Part shown: positions 15,225 to 22,950 of the stretch, piece by piece
Layout: the number at the start of each line of letters is the position of its first letter
Numbering within the stretch: position 1 is the first letter of the stretch
DNA from: Thermohalobaculum sp038528605
Lineage (GTDB): Bacteria > Pseudomonadota > Alphaproteobacteria > Rhodobacterales > Rhodobacteraceae
DNA: 26,063 nucleotides
Reading direction: 5' to 3'
Assembly (NCBI GenBank): GCA_038528605.1
Contig: JBCBEP010000048.1
Span: 1 to 26,063 of the forward strand
The notes under the pieces: generated by a model
What the model was told of the DNA's origin: nothing
Databases searched by the model: none
What the model saw: the letters and a program-made list of their open reading frames with translations, nothing else
Translations under genes and position numbers: made by a program

Positions 15225-16538
15225 ATGAACCTCATGCCCCTCCTCGCCGCCCGCGCCGATGCCGGCCGCCCCGTTTGCGCAGGGCTGATCGGCGCCGGCA
15301 AGTTCGGCTCGATGTTCCTCGCCCAGGTGCCGGGCATCCCCGGCCTCGAGGTCACTGCCATCGCGGATCTTGACCCCGAGCGCGCCCGCACCGCCTGCAC
15401 CACCGTCGGCTGGCCGGCGGCACGGACAGAGGCAACCGCCTTCCTCGATGATGGCCGCGCCCTCGCCGCGCGCCACGATGTGGAGGTGGTGATCGAGGCC
15501 ACCGGGACCCCCCGCGCCGGCATCGCCCATGCCCGCGCCGCCATCGCAGCCGGCAAGCATGTGGTGATGGTCAATGTCGAGGCCGATGTGCTGGCCGGCC
15601 CCGTGCTGGCGGCGGAGGCGAGGGCGGCCGGCACGGTCTACTCCATGGCCTATGGCGACCAGCCGGCCCTCGTGGCGGAGATGGTGGACTGGGCCCGCGC
15701 CGCGGGTTTCCGCGTGGCCGCCGCAGGCAAGGGCACGAAATACCTGCCCGCCTACCACGCCGTCACGCCCGACACGGTCTGGCAGCACTACGGCCTCACA
15801 CCGCAGGAGGCCGCGGCCGCCGGCATGAACCCCCAGATGTTCAACTCGTTCCTCGACGGCACGAAGAGCGCGATCGAGATGGCCGCCATCGCCAATGCCT
15901 GCGGGCTCGGCGTGCCGCAGGGCGGCCTCCGATTTCCGCCAGCGGGCGTCGACGATCTCGCCCATATCCTCCGCCCGGAAGCCCTGGGCGGCCAGCTCGA
16001 GGCGCATGAGGACGGGATCGTCGAGGTCGTCTCCTCGCTCGAGCGGGACGGCCGGCCCGTGTTTCGCGACCTGCGCTGGGGCGTCTACGTGGTCCTCGAG
16101 GCGCCGACCGATTACGCCGCCGCCTGCTTCCGGCAATACGGGCTGACGACGGACGCCACGGGCCGCTTCGCCGCCATGTACAAGCCCTTCCATCTCATCG
16201 GGCTCGAGCTTTCCCTCTCCGTCCTCAACGCCGCCCTGCGCGGGGAGCCGACAGGCGCGAGCCGGACCATGCGCGGGACCGTCGCCGCCGTCGCCAAGCG
16301 GGACCTCGCCCCCGGAGAGATGCTCGACGGCGAAGGCGGCTTCACGGTCTGGGGCAGGCTGCTGCCGGCCACTGCCCGAGGGGCGGAGGAGGTGCTCCCC
16401 ATCGGCCTCGCCCACGGCATCGCCCTCACCCGCCCCGTCACCGCAGGCACGCCGCTCCGCTTCGCCGATCTTGCCCCCCTCTCGGATAACGACGAGGCAC
16501 TGGCGCTCTACCGCCAGGCCATGGCAATGGCCGCCTGA
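15225..16538 (+). CDS. NAD(P)-dependent oxidoreductase with C-terminal SAF domain (homoserine dehydrogenase/DRL-like)
   Basis: The 437-residue protein opens with a Rossmann nucleotide fold (GLIGAGKFGSMFLAQV, residues 20-35, then TAIADLD). It continues with a homoserine-dehydrogenase-like middle (VEVVIEATGTPRAGI, GKHVVMVNVEADVLAGP) and ends in a SAF-type domain (VAKRDLAPGEMLDGEGGF ... GIALTRPVTAGTPLRFADL). This architecture is shared with the DRL (DXR-like) group, some members of which substitute for DXR in isoprenoid synthesis in Brucella relatives. Many homologues have no known substrate, so I do not name one. The ATG at 15225 has GGAG 7-8 bases upstream. It is divergent from dpaL, suggesting a common pathway or regulator, and is closed by the nested hairpin beyond its stop. 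Confidence 0.85.
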   Translation: MNLMPLLAARADAGRPVCAGLIGAGKFGSMFLAQVPGIPGLEVTAIADLDPERARTACTTVGWPAARTEATAFLDDGRALAARHDVEVVIEATGTPRAGIAHARAAIAAGKHVVMVNVEADVLAGPVLAAEARAAGTVYSMAYGDQPALVAEMVDWARAAGFRVAAAGKGTKYLPAYHAVTPDTVWQHYGLTPQEAAAAGMNPQMFNSFLDGTKSAIEMAAIANACGLGVPQGGLRFPPAGVDDLAHILRPEALGGQLEAHEDGIVEVVSSLERDGRPVFRDLRWGVYVVLEAPTDYAAACFRQYGLTTDATGRFAAMYKPFHLIGLELSLSVLNAALRGEPTGASRTMRGTVAAVAKRDLAPGEMLDGEGGFTVWGRLLPATARGAEEVLPIGLAHGIALTRPVTAGTPLRFADLAPLSDNDEALALYRQAMAMAA

Positions 16539-16554
16539 ACAACGGGGCTTCGGG

Positions 16555-16636
16555 AGCGGGCCGGCGGGTGGGCGCCGCGGAGGGCCCGCATCCGAAGGGA
16601 TGCGGGGACGAGGAGGCGGGCACCTGCCGGCCCGCT
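16555..16636. terminator. Nested double hairpin between convergent genes
   Basis: An outer 16-base stem (16555-16570 with 16621-16636, one G-T pair in plus-strand RNA) encloses a perfect 9-bp inner stem (16585-16593 with 16598-16606) closed by GAAG. It starts 16 bases after the oxidoreductase stop and overlaps the puuD stop by two bases, so it should act on transcripts from both sides. No T-run is visible on either strand. Confidence 0.65.
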
Positions 16637-17867
16637 AGCCCTCTTCCCCCGCCAGCAGCGCGCGGTACCAGCGCGCAATCGCCGCCCGCTCCGCCTCTTC
16701 CATGTATGTCACGTTACCCGGCGGCATGGCGCGCGTATGTGCCGCCTGCAGATAGACCGCCCGCGCCTCGCGCAGAATGTCCGCCCGGCTCTCCAGCACC
16801 ACGCCGCCAGGCGCCCGCGCCACACCCTGCCAATAAGGTTCAGACGCATGGCACATGGAACAGCGCCCCAGCACGGCCGTCTCTACCGCCTCGAAATCGG
16901 GCCCGGTTGCCGCGCCATGCGCCGCCGCCTCCGCAGCCGCCCCAGCCGGCACCCGCGGTGCGAGCGACAACCCCACGATCAGCGCGAAGAGCACCGCCGT
17001 GGCCCCCCAGGTCCACCAGAGGCGCGCCCCGCTCGCGTGCAGCGTGTTGAAGAAATGCCGGATCGTGACACCCATCAGAAACACCAGCGCCGCGATCAGC
17101 CAGTTCCACGCGCTCGCGAAGGCCAGCGGGTAGTGGTTCGAGAGCATCAGGAAGATCACCGGAAGCGTGAGGTAGTTGTTGTGGAGCGAGCGCTGCTTCG
17201 CCTGCGCGCCGAGATGCGCCGCAGGGCTGCGCCCGGCCTTCAGATCCGCCACCACCACCTTCTGGTTGGGGATGATGATGAAGAACACATTGGCGGACAT
17301 GATCGTCGCGGTGAAGGCGCCGAGATGCAGGAGTGCTGCGCGGCCGGAGAAGACCTGCGCATACCCCCAGCTCATCGCCACCAGCACGCCGAAGAGCACC
17401 AGCATCAGCCGCGTCTGATCGGCGCCGAGCGGGCTCTTGCAGAGGGCATCGTAGAGGAGCCAGCCGAGGCCGAGAGAGGCGAGCGAGATCAACACCGCCG
17501 TGCCGGCGGAGATGTCCAGCACGTCGCGGTCCACGAGGTAGAGCTCCGCGCCCGCGTAATACATCACGGCCAAGAGCGCGAAACCCGAGAGCCAGGTCGA
17601 ATAGGCTTCCCATTTGAACCAGGTGAGCCGTTCCGGCAGCGCGTCCGGCGCCACCATGTACTTCTGGATGTGGTAGAAGCCGCCGCCATGGACCTGCCAG
17701 GCATCGCCCCCCACGCCCGCCGGCAGGGCGCCGGTGCGGCGGAGGCCGAGATCGAGCGCGATGAAGTAGAAGCTCGACCCGATCCAGGCGATGGCCGTGA
17801 TCACATGCAGCCAGCGGAGCGCGAAGGCCAGCCAGTCCCAGAGGAGCGTTGCCGTCACCGGATCCAT
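16635..17867 (-). CDS. puuD: Membrane-bound urate oxidase with C-terminal cytochrome c domain
   Basis: PuuD oxidises urate to 5-hydroxyisourate and passes electrons to a cytochrome c rather than directly to O2. The 410-residue product has a multi-helix membrane N-terminal region (DWLAFALRWLHVITAIAWIG onward, about eight segments to residue 310). Conserved blocks include HGGGFYHIQKYMVAP, LTWFKWEAYSTW, IIIPNQ, HNNYLTLPVIFLMLSNHYP and HFFNTLHA. A C-terminal class I cytochrome c domain has the haem motif CSMCH at residues 336-340 and a likely axial Met in HTRAMPPGNVT. It overlaps the xdhC reading frame by 13 bases and ends the minus-strand purine operon. No uricase or HpxO homologue is present, so this is the locus' urate-oxidising enzyme. 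Confidence 0.96.
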   Translation of the reverse strand: MDPVTATLLWDWLAFALRWLHVITAIAWIGSSFYFIALDLGLRRTGALPAGVGGDAWQVHGGGFYHIQKYMVAPDALPERLTWFKWEAYSTWLSGFALLAVMYYAGAELYLVDRDVLDISAGTAVLISLASLGLGWLLYDALCKSPLGADQTRLMLVLFGVLVAMSWGYAQVFSGRAALLHLGAFTATIMSANVFFIIIPNQKVVVADLKAGRSPAAHLGAQAKQRSLHNNYLTLPVIFLMLSNHYPLAFASAWNWLIAALVFLMGVTIRHFFNTLHASGARLWWTWGATAVLFALIVGLSLAPRVPAGAAAEAAAHGAATGPDFEAVETAVLGRCSMCHASEPYWQGVARAPGGVVLESRADILREARAVYLQAAHTRAMPPGNVTYMEEAERAAIARWYRALLAGEEG

Positions 17868-18673
17868 GCCAGCCCCTCGGTCTCGGCGGCCTGCGCTTCA
17901 AATCGGGCTGCGAGCGCACCCATGATCTCCGCCGCCGTGTGCAGCGCAATCACTGCCGGCCGCTTGTCCCCGAGCCCCGCCGCGCCGATGGGACAGGTCA
18001 GCGCGGCGCATGACTGGCCGCGATGACGGATAAAGCGCGCCCGCTTCGTCGCCGAACCGATCAGGCCGACATAGGCCGCATCACCGCGGTCGAGCGCCTC
18101 ATGCGTCAAGAGAAAATCGAGCGCGTGGTCGTGGGTCATGATGGCGAAAGCGCTCCCGGCCGGTGCTGCCCTGACCACCGCCTCGGGGATCGCCGCGCAC
18201 TGCGGCTCGACGCCCTCGGGCGCCTCCGCGAGGAGGTCCGGGCGGGCATCGACCAGCATGACCGAGAGCGGCAGGGGCGCGAGCGCCCGGGCAAGCGCCA
18301 TCCCCGTATGCCCCGCGCCGAACACATAGGCCGCCGGTCGCGCCGCCGCCTCGCCCAGAAGCCGTGCGCGGCAGGCGGACCGCCCCGGCGCCTCGAGCCG
18401 CTGCAGCGAGACGTGTACTCTGCCCCCGCAGCACTGGCCGATGGCCGGACCAAGGGCGAGGACGAGCTCTTCCCGCGCCGGCCCGGCCTCCAGCATCGCA
18501 CGGGCGCGCGCCATCACCTCCCATTCGAGGCGACCGCCGCCGATGGTGCCGGCGATGGCTTCAGCACCCACCAGCATCCAGGCGCCCCTCTCCCGCGGGG
18601 CCGAGCCCTCGGCCGCCGTGATCTCGGCGAGCACCAGCCCCACGGGGCTGTCTAGCAAGGTTTCGGGGCTCAT
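17855..18673 (-). CDS. xdhC: Xanthine dehydrogenase accessory protein XdhC
   Basis: XdhC binds and sulphurates molybdenum cofactor and inserts it into XdhB. The 272-residue product has the expected N-terminal domain (LVLAEITAAEGSAPRERGAWMLV, TIGGGRLEWEVM, GPAIGQCCGG) and a C-terminal Rossmann domain (YVFGAGHTGMALARAL, MTHDHALDFLL, YVGLIGSATKRARF, CPIGAAGLGDKRPAVIALHTAAEI). Two starts are possible. The ATG at 18685 overlaps the xdhB stop as ATGA. The ATG at 18673 has GAGG 6 bases upstream and is preferred. The 3' end overlaps puuD by 13 bases. It follows xdhA-xdhB in the usual order. Confidence 0.95.
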   Translation of the reverse strand: MSPETLLDSPVGLVLAEITAAEGSAPRERGAWMLVGAEAIAGTIGGGRLEWEVMARARAMLEAGPAREELVLALGPAIGQCCGGRVHVSLQRLEAPGRSACRARLLGEAAARPAAYVFGAGHTGMALARALAPLPLSVMLVDARPDLLAEAPEGVEPQCAAIPEAVVRAAPAGSAFAIMTHDHALDFLLTHEALDRGDAAYVGLIGSATKRARFIRHRGQSCAALTCPIGAAGLGDKRPAVIALHTAAEIMGALAARFEAQAAETEGLAWIR

Positions 18674-18681
18674 CCCGGACC

Positions 18682-21015
18682 TCATCCCTGGGCTTCCGCC
18701 CGCAAGCGCTCGATGGCCATCAAGAGCCGCTCGGGAGTGGCTGGTGTGTCGAGGCGTGGGCAGACCCGGTAGTCCGCAACGCTGGCGACGGCCATGGACA
18801 GGGCCTCGAGCGTGGAAATCGCCAGCATGAAGGGCGGCTCGCCCACGGCCTTGGAACGCTTGATCGTGCGCTTGGCGTTCTCGGACCACTCAGCGATGCG
18901 CACGCGGAAATCCCGCGGCAGGTCCGATGCCAGCGGGATCTTGTAGGTGGAGGGGGCGTGCGTGCGGAGCCGTCCGTCCTCGTCCCAGACCAGCTCCTCG
19001 GTGGTCAACCAGCCGAGGCCCTGGATGAAGCCGCCTTCGATCTGCCCACGGTCGATGGCGGGGTTCAGGGAGCGGCCGACATCGTGGAGGATATCGACCC
19101 GGTCGACGCGGTACTCGCCGGTGAGCGTATCGACCGTCACCTCCGAACAGGCGGCACCGTAGGCGAAGTAGTAGAAGGGCTGCCCCCTGCCCGCCCCCCG
19201 GTCCCAGTGGATCTCGGGCGTCTTGTAGAAGCCCGTGGCGGAGAGCTGGACGCGGGCCATGTAGGCGTCCTCTACCACCGTGGTCCATGGCACGGAGCCG
19301 CCGGGAGCGGTGATGGCCCCGTTCTCGAAGGCGACTTGCCCGTCTTCCGAAGCGCTGCCGTAATTCTCGGCGGCAAAGGCGAGAAGGCGCGCCTTCAGGG
19401 TCTCCGCCGCATCGAGCGCGGCCATAGCGTTGAGGTCGGCCCCAGAGGAGGCGGCGGTGGCGGAGGTGTTGGGCACCTTGTCCGTCGCCGTAGCGGTAAC
19501 GGCGATGCGCTCGATGGGCACGCCCAGCGCCTCGGCAAGCACCTGCGCGACCTTGGTGTTGAGACCCTGCCCCATCTCCGTGCCGCCATGGTTCAGATGG
19601 ACCGAGCCGTCCCGGTAGATATGCACGAGCGCGCCAGCCTGATTGTACCAGGTGGCAGTGAAGCTGATGCCGAACTTCACGGGTGTGAGCGCGATGCCGC
19701 GGCGGAGGAAGGGGCTCTCCCGGTTCTCATCGACAATCGCGCGCCGGCGGGCCTGATAGTCCGCGCTTGCCTCCAGCTCGTCGACGAGGCGGGCGATGAT
19801 GTTGTCCTCCACCCGCTGGTGGTAGGGTGTGATGTCCCGCCCCTCGCGGTAGAAGTTCGCGCGGCGGATCTCGAGCGGGTCGCGGCCCAGCGCGTAGGCC
19901 ACCTCCTCGATCACCCGCTCGCCCGCCAGCATGCCCTGCGGGCCGCCGAAACCGCGGAAGGCGGTGTTGGAGACGGTGTTGGTGCGGAGTGGCTTCGAGC
20001 GGAGACGGACGTCCTCGTAGTAATAGCAGTTGTCCGCATGGAAGAGCGCGCGGTCGGTGACCGGGCCGGACAGGTCCGCCGAGAAGCCGCAGCGGGCGGC
20101 AAGCGTCATGTCGAGGGCGTGGAGGCGGCCCGTCTCGTCGTAGCCGACGCGGTAGCGGGCCTCGAAATCATGCCGCTTGCCGGTGGCGATCATGTCGTCG
20201 TCCCGATCCGGGCGGAGCTTCACGGGGCGGCCGGTGGCGCGGGCGGCGAGGGCCGCCACGCAGGCGAAGAGGTTGGACTGGGTCTCCTTGCCGCCGAAGG
20301 CACCACCCATGCGGCGGACCTTCACGGTGACCATGGCGGAAGGCAGGCCGAGCGTGTGGGCCACCATGTGCTGCACTTCGGAGGGATGCTGGGTGCTGGA
20401 CCAGACCTCCATGGCGCCATCCTCGCCCGGGATGGCGAGGGCGATATGCCCTTCGAGATAGAAATGGTCCTGCCCGCCGATGGTGATGGCGCCTTCGAGG
20501 GTGCGGGGTGCCTTGGCGAGACCCGCTTCTGCATCCCCGCGGGCGAGCGTGAGAGGTTCGGTGACAAGGTCGGCCCCCGCCGCCTCCGCCGCCGCGATGG
20601 TGAGGTGTGACGGAGCGGGCGCGATGTCGACCACCGCCAGGCGGGCGGCGCGGCGGGCGGCATCGCGGCTCTCGGCGATCACGGCAAAGAGCGGCTGGCC
20701 GTGGAAGGCGGTGCGTTCGGCCGGGAAGATCGGATCGTCGCCCTTGCCGGTGGGGCTGATGTCGTTGTGCGCGAGGTCCCGCGCATCGATGGTCGCGATC
20801 ACGCCGGGGGCGGCGCGGACGGCGGCAAGGTCAAGCGTGCGGAGAGGGCCGATCGCCGGGGCGAGGCCGAGATAAGTGTGGAGGAGGTCCTGAGGCGCTG
20901 CGATATCGTCGAGATAGACCGCGCGTCCGGTAACGTGCTTCTCGGCGCTCTCATGCGCGCGGGCCTCACCTTTGGCCCCGCCCGGGGCCTGTGGCGCGCG
21001 ATCATCCCGCGGCAT
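18682..21015 (-). CDS. xdhB: Xanthine dehydrogenase molybdenum-binding subunit XdhB
   Basis: The 777-residue subunit carries the molybdopterin active site that hydroxylates hypoxanthine to xanthine and urate. Landmarks in order are AHESAEKHVTGRAVYLDDI at the N-terminus, QDHFYLEGHIALA, VRRMGGAFGGKET (Moco-binding), NTAFRGFGGPQGM, GISFTATWYNQAGALVHIY, NHGGTEMGQGLNTKVAQVLA, GGFIQGLGWLTTEEL and the C-terminal KAVGEPPFMLA with the catalytic Glu. The start at 21015 (MPRDDRAP) overlaps the end of xdhA by 14 bases. Upstream in-frame sequence is the xdhA shadow and not protein-like. Length matches bacterial XdhB. Confidence 0.97.
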   Translation of the reverse strand: MPRDDRAPQAPGGAKGEARAHESAEKHVTGRAVYLDDIAAPQDLLHTYLGLAPAIGPLRTLDLAAVRAAPGVIATIDARDLAHNDISPTGKGDDPIFPAERTAFHGQPLFAVIAESRDAARRAARLAVVDIAPAPSHLTIAAAEAAGADLVTEPLTLARGDAEAGLAKAPRTLEGAITIGGQDHFYLEGHIALAIPGEDGAMEVWSSTQHPSEVQHMVAHTLGLPSAMVTVKVRRMGGAFGGKETQSNLFACVAALAARATGRPVKLRPDRDDDMIATGKRHDFEARYRVGYDETGRLHALDMTLAARCGFSADLSGPVTDRALFHADNCYYYEDVRLRSKPLRTNTVSNTAFRGFGGPQGMLAGERVIEEVAYALGRDPLEIRRANFYREGRDITPYHQRVEDNIIARLVDELEASADYQARRRAIVDENRESPFLRRGIALTPVKFGISFTATWYNQAGALVHIYRDGSVHLNHGGTEMGQGLNTKVAQVLAEALGVPIERIAVTATATDKVPNTSATAASSGADLNAMAALDAAETLKARLLAFAAENYGSASEDGQVAFENGAITAPGGSVPWTTVVEDAYMARVQLSATGFYKTPEIHWDRGAGRGQPFYYFAYGAACSEVTVDTLTGEYRVDRVDILHDVGRSLNPAIDRGQIEGGFIQGLGWLTTEELVWDEDGRLRTHAPSTYKIPLASDLPRDFRVRIAEWSENAKRTIKRSKAVGEPPFMLAISTLEALSMAVASVADYRVCPRLDTPATPERLLMAIERLRAEAQG

Positions 21016-22441
21016 GGGCCTCGAGCCTCGCCGTCTGGCCCGTGCTCTCGGCCCAGGCGCGGATGAGGAGGTTGCGCGCCGCGGCCATGCGGTAAGCCGC
21101 GGAGGCGCGAGCGTCGGAGATGGGCGCGAAGTCCTCGGCCAACGGGGCGGCGACAGCACTCACGGTCTCCAGCGTCCAGGGACGGCCTGCCAGCCATGTC
21201 TCGAGGGCATGAGCGCGCTTCGGCGTGGCGGCCATGCCGCCGAAAGCGATGCGGGCGGTCTCGACCCGGCCGTCGCTGAGGCGAAGCGCCATGGCGGCGG
21301 AGAGGGAGGAGATGTCCTCGTCCCGCCGCTTCGAGATCTTGGAGGCGGTATGGAAGGTGCCGGGCTCGGGGTCCGGCAGGCGGATGTTCTCGATGAACTC
21401 GCCGGTGGCGAGCGCGGTCTCGCGGTAGCCGGTGATGAAGGCCTCGATGGGCAGGGTACGTTGGCCTGTAGCGCTGCGGAGGACGACCTCGGCGCCGAGC
21501 ACCATCAGCGGCGGCGGCGTGTCCCCGATGGGTGAGGCGGTGGCGAGGTTGCCGCCAAGCGTGCCGGCGGCCCGGATCTGCGGCCCGCCGATACGGCGCC
21601 AATAGGCGGAGAGCCAGGGATGGCGCGCGTCGATCCAGGGCAGGAGATCGGCATAGGAGGCGGCGGCGCCGATGCGCAGGCCGCCTTCAACGGGCTCGAT
21701 GGCGGCGAGGCCGGGGAGGTGATCGATGAAGACTGCAGGCGAGATTTCGAGAAAGTCCTTCGCGGTCCAAACCCCGATATCCGTAGCACCGGCGACGATG
21801 GTGGCGCCGGGATGCTCGGCGAGGCACTTGGCGAGATCGTCCTCATCCGCAGGCAAGATTGCCGTGCCGCCGTGCCCCGCGAGGGTCACCCTGCCGGCCC
21901 ACATGCCGCGGAGACGCTCGGCGATGGCGGCTTCTTCAGTCGTGAGCGGGTCCGCCAGTTGTCCCCCGGCGGCAAGGGCACGGGCGGCGGCCTCGAGGAT
22001 GGGGACATAGCCGGTGCAACGGCAGAGATTGCCCTGGAGCGCGGTCTCGAGCGCCTGTCGATCAGCGCCGCCGGCCGCGCGCCAATGGGCGTAGAGCGCC
22101 ATGACAATGCCCGGGGTGCAGAAGCCGCACTGGCTGCCATGGGTCTCGACCATGGCCCGCTGCACGGGGTGGAGCACGTCCTTCGCCAGCGCCTCGACGG
22201 TGACCACGTGGGTCCCGTGAACGCTTGGCATGAGGCGGATGCAGGCATTGGCGGGCTCGTAGGCCATGCCCTTGTCGCTCGGGCGGCCGATGAGGACGGT
22301 GCAGGCGCCGCAGTCCCCCTCCGCACATCCCTCCTTCGTGCCGCAGAGGCGCTGTTCGAGCCTCAGATAATCGAGCAGCGTCGCGTGGGGCGCAGGGGCC
22401 TCCAGCGCCACCTCCCGGTCATTCAGCAGGAAGCGGAGCAT
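21002..22441 (-). CDS. xdhA: Xanthine dehydrogenase small subunit XdhA (2Fe-2S and FAD)
   Basis: The 479-residue subunit moves electrons from the Mo centre in XdhB through two 2Fe-2S clusters to FAD. The plant-type cluster ligands are in CAEGDCGAC (C39, C44, C47) with C67 in NACIRL. The second cluster uses C105 and C108 (QCGFCTPG) and C140 and C142 (CRCTGY). The FAD-binding domain follows from about residue 180, with VAGATDIGV and the IGGPQIRAAGTLGGNLATASPIGD block. The start overlaps the hiuH stop by one base (TGATG), and the 3' end overlaps xdhB by 14 bases, so the whole arm is translationally coupled. Confidence 0.97.
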   Translation of the reverse strand: MLRFLLNDREVALEAPAPHATLLDYLRLEQRLCGTKEGCAEGDCGACTVLIGRPSDKGMAYEPANACIRLMPSVHGTHVVTVEALAKDVLHPVQRAMVETHGSQCGFCTPGIVMALYAHWRAAGGADRQALETALQGNLCRCTGYVPILEAAARALAAGGQLADPLTTEEAAIAERLRGMWAGRVTLAGHGGTAILPADEDDLAKCLAEHPGATIVAGATDIGVWTAKDFLEISPAVFIDHLPGLAAIEPVEGGLRIGAAASYADLLPWIDARHPWLSAYWRRIGGPQIRAAGTLGGNLATASPIGDTPPPLMVLGAEVVLRSATGQRTLPIEAFITGYRETALATGEFIENIRLPDPEPGTFHTASKISKRRDEDISSLSAAMALRLSDGRVETARIAFGGMAATPKRAHALETWLAGRPWTLETVSAVAAPLAEDFAPISDARASAAYRMAAARNLLIRAWAESTGQTARLEAHAAG

Positions 22442-22812
22442 CAGGAGCCCCGATACGTGCTGTAGCCATGGGCCGAGAGGAGGAGGGGCACGTGGTAGTG
22501 CGTCTCCTCCGCCATGGCGAAGCGGATCGGCACATCGTCGAGGAAGGGCGGATCGGCGACGGGGGCGCCGGCCTCCGCCAGCCAGGCACCGGCCTCGAAG
22601 ACGATCTCGTAAGCGCCGGGCTCGAAGGCGTCGCCATCGAGAAGCGGCGCATCGGTCCGGCCGTCCGCGTTTGTCTGGGCGCGGAGGATAAGCTCCGCCT
22701 CGCCGTCCTCGTCGAACCGCCAGAGCGAGAGAGCGAGGCCCGCGGCGGGGCGACCGCGCGTGGTGTCGAGCACATGGGTCGTCAGCCGGCCCTTGCCGTT
22801 TTCACTTGCCAT
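22441..22812 (-). CDS. hiuH: 5-hydroxyisourate hydrolase (transthyretin-like)
   Basis: HiuH hydrolyses 5-hydroxyisourate, the product of urate oxidation, to OHCU. The 123-residue protein has the family's N-terminal LTTHVLDTTRGRPAAGL (catalytic His at about 13), the inner TNADGRTDAPLL strand, the HYHVPLLLS block and the diagnostic C-terminal YRGS (120-123). The start at 22812 has AGGGAG 7 bases upstream; an in-frame ATG at 22830 is less well placed. It is the first gene of the minus-strand arm, divergent from the puuE-uraD fusion. Confidence 0.96.
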   Translation of the reverse strand: MASENGKGRLTTHVLDTTRGRPAAGLALSLWRFDEDGEAELILRAQTNADGRTDAPLLDGDAFEPGAYEIVFEAGAWLAEAGAPVADPPFLDDVPIRFAMAEETHYHVPLLLSAHGYSTYRGS

Positions 22813-22888
22813 ACCGCGCTCCCTGGGCATGCGAGCGGCACTCGGCACCGGCGCGGCACCCGCCCTGCCCAGTGACGATGCATTACCG

Positions 22889-22927
22889 CTTGCTTTGGCG
22901 GCAAGGGTTTTCCGAGACTGCGGCAAG
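22889..22927. promoter_or_regulatory. Possible operator: GCGGCAAG direct repeats and CTTGC/GCAAG dyad in the hiuH/puuE divergent region
   Basis: GCGGCAAG occurs at 22898-22905 and again at 22920-22927, 22 bases apart (about two helical turns). CTTGC at 22889-22893 forms an inverted repeat with GCAAG at 22901-22905. All lie within the 138-base region that must hold promoters for both purine arms. This geometry would suit a dimeric regulator, but no regulator gene is in view and such short repeats can arise by chance in GC-rich DNA. Confidence 0.3.
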
Positions 22928-22950
22928 CCATCCCAGCCTTCGGAGACCCG

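Noticed and set aside
15225..16538. Naming the SAF oxidoreductase as homoserine dehydrogenase or DXR-like isoprenoid enzyme
   Set aside because: The fold is shared, but no sequence feature visible by eye separates these from the many uncharacterised members.
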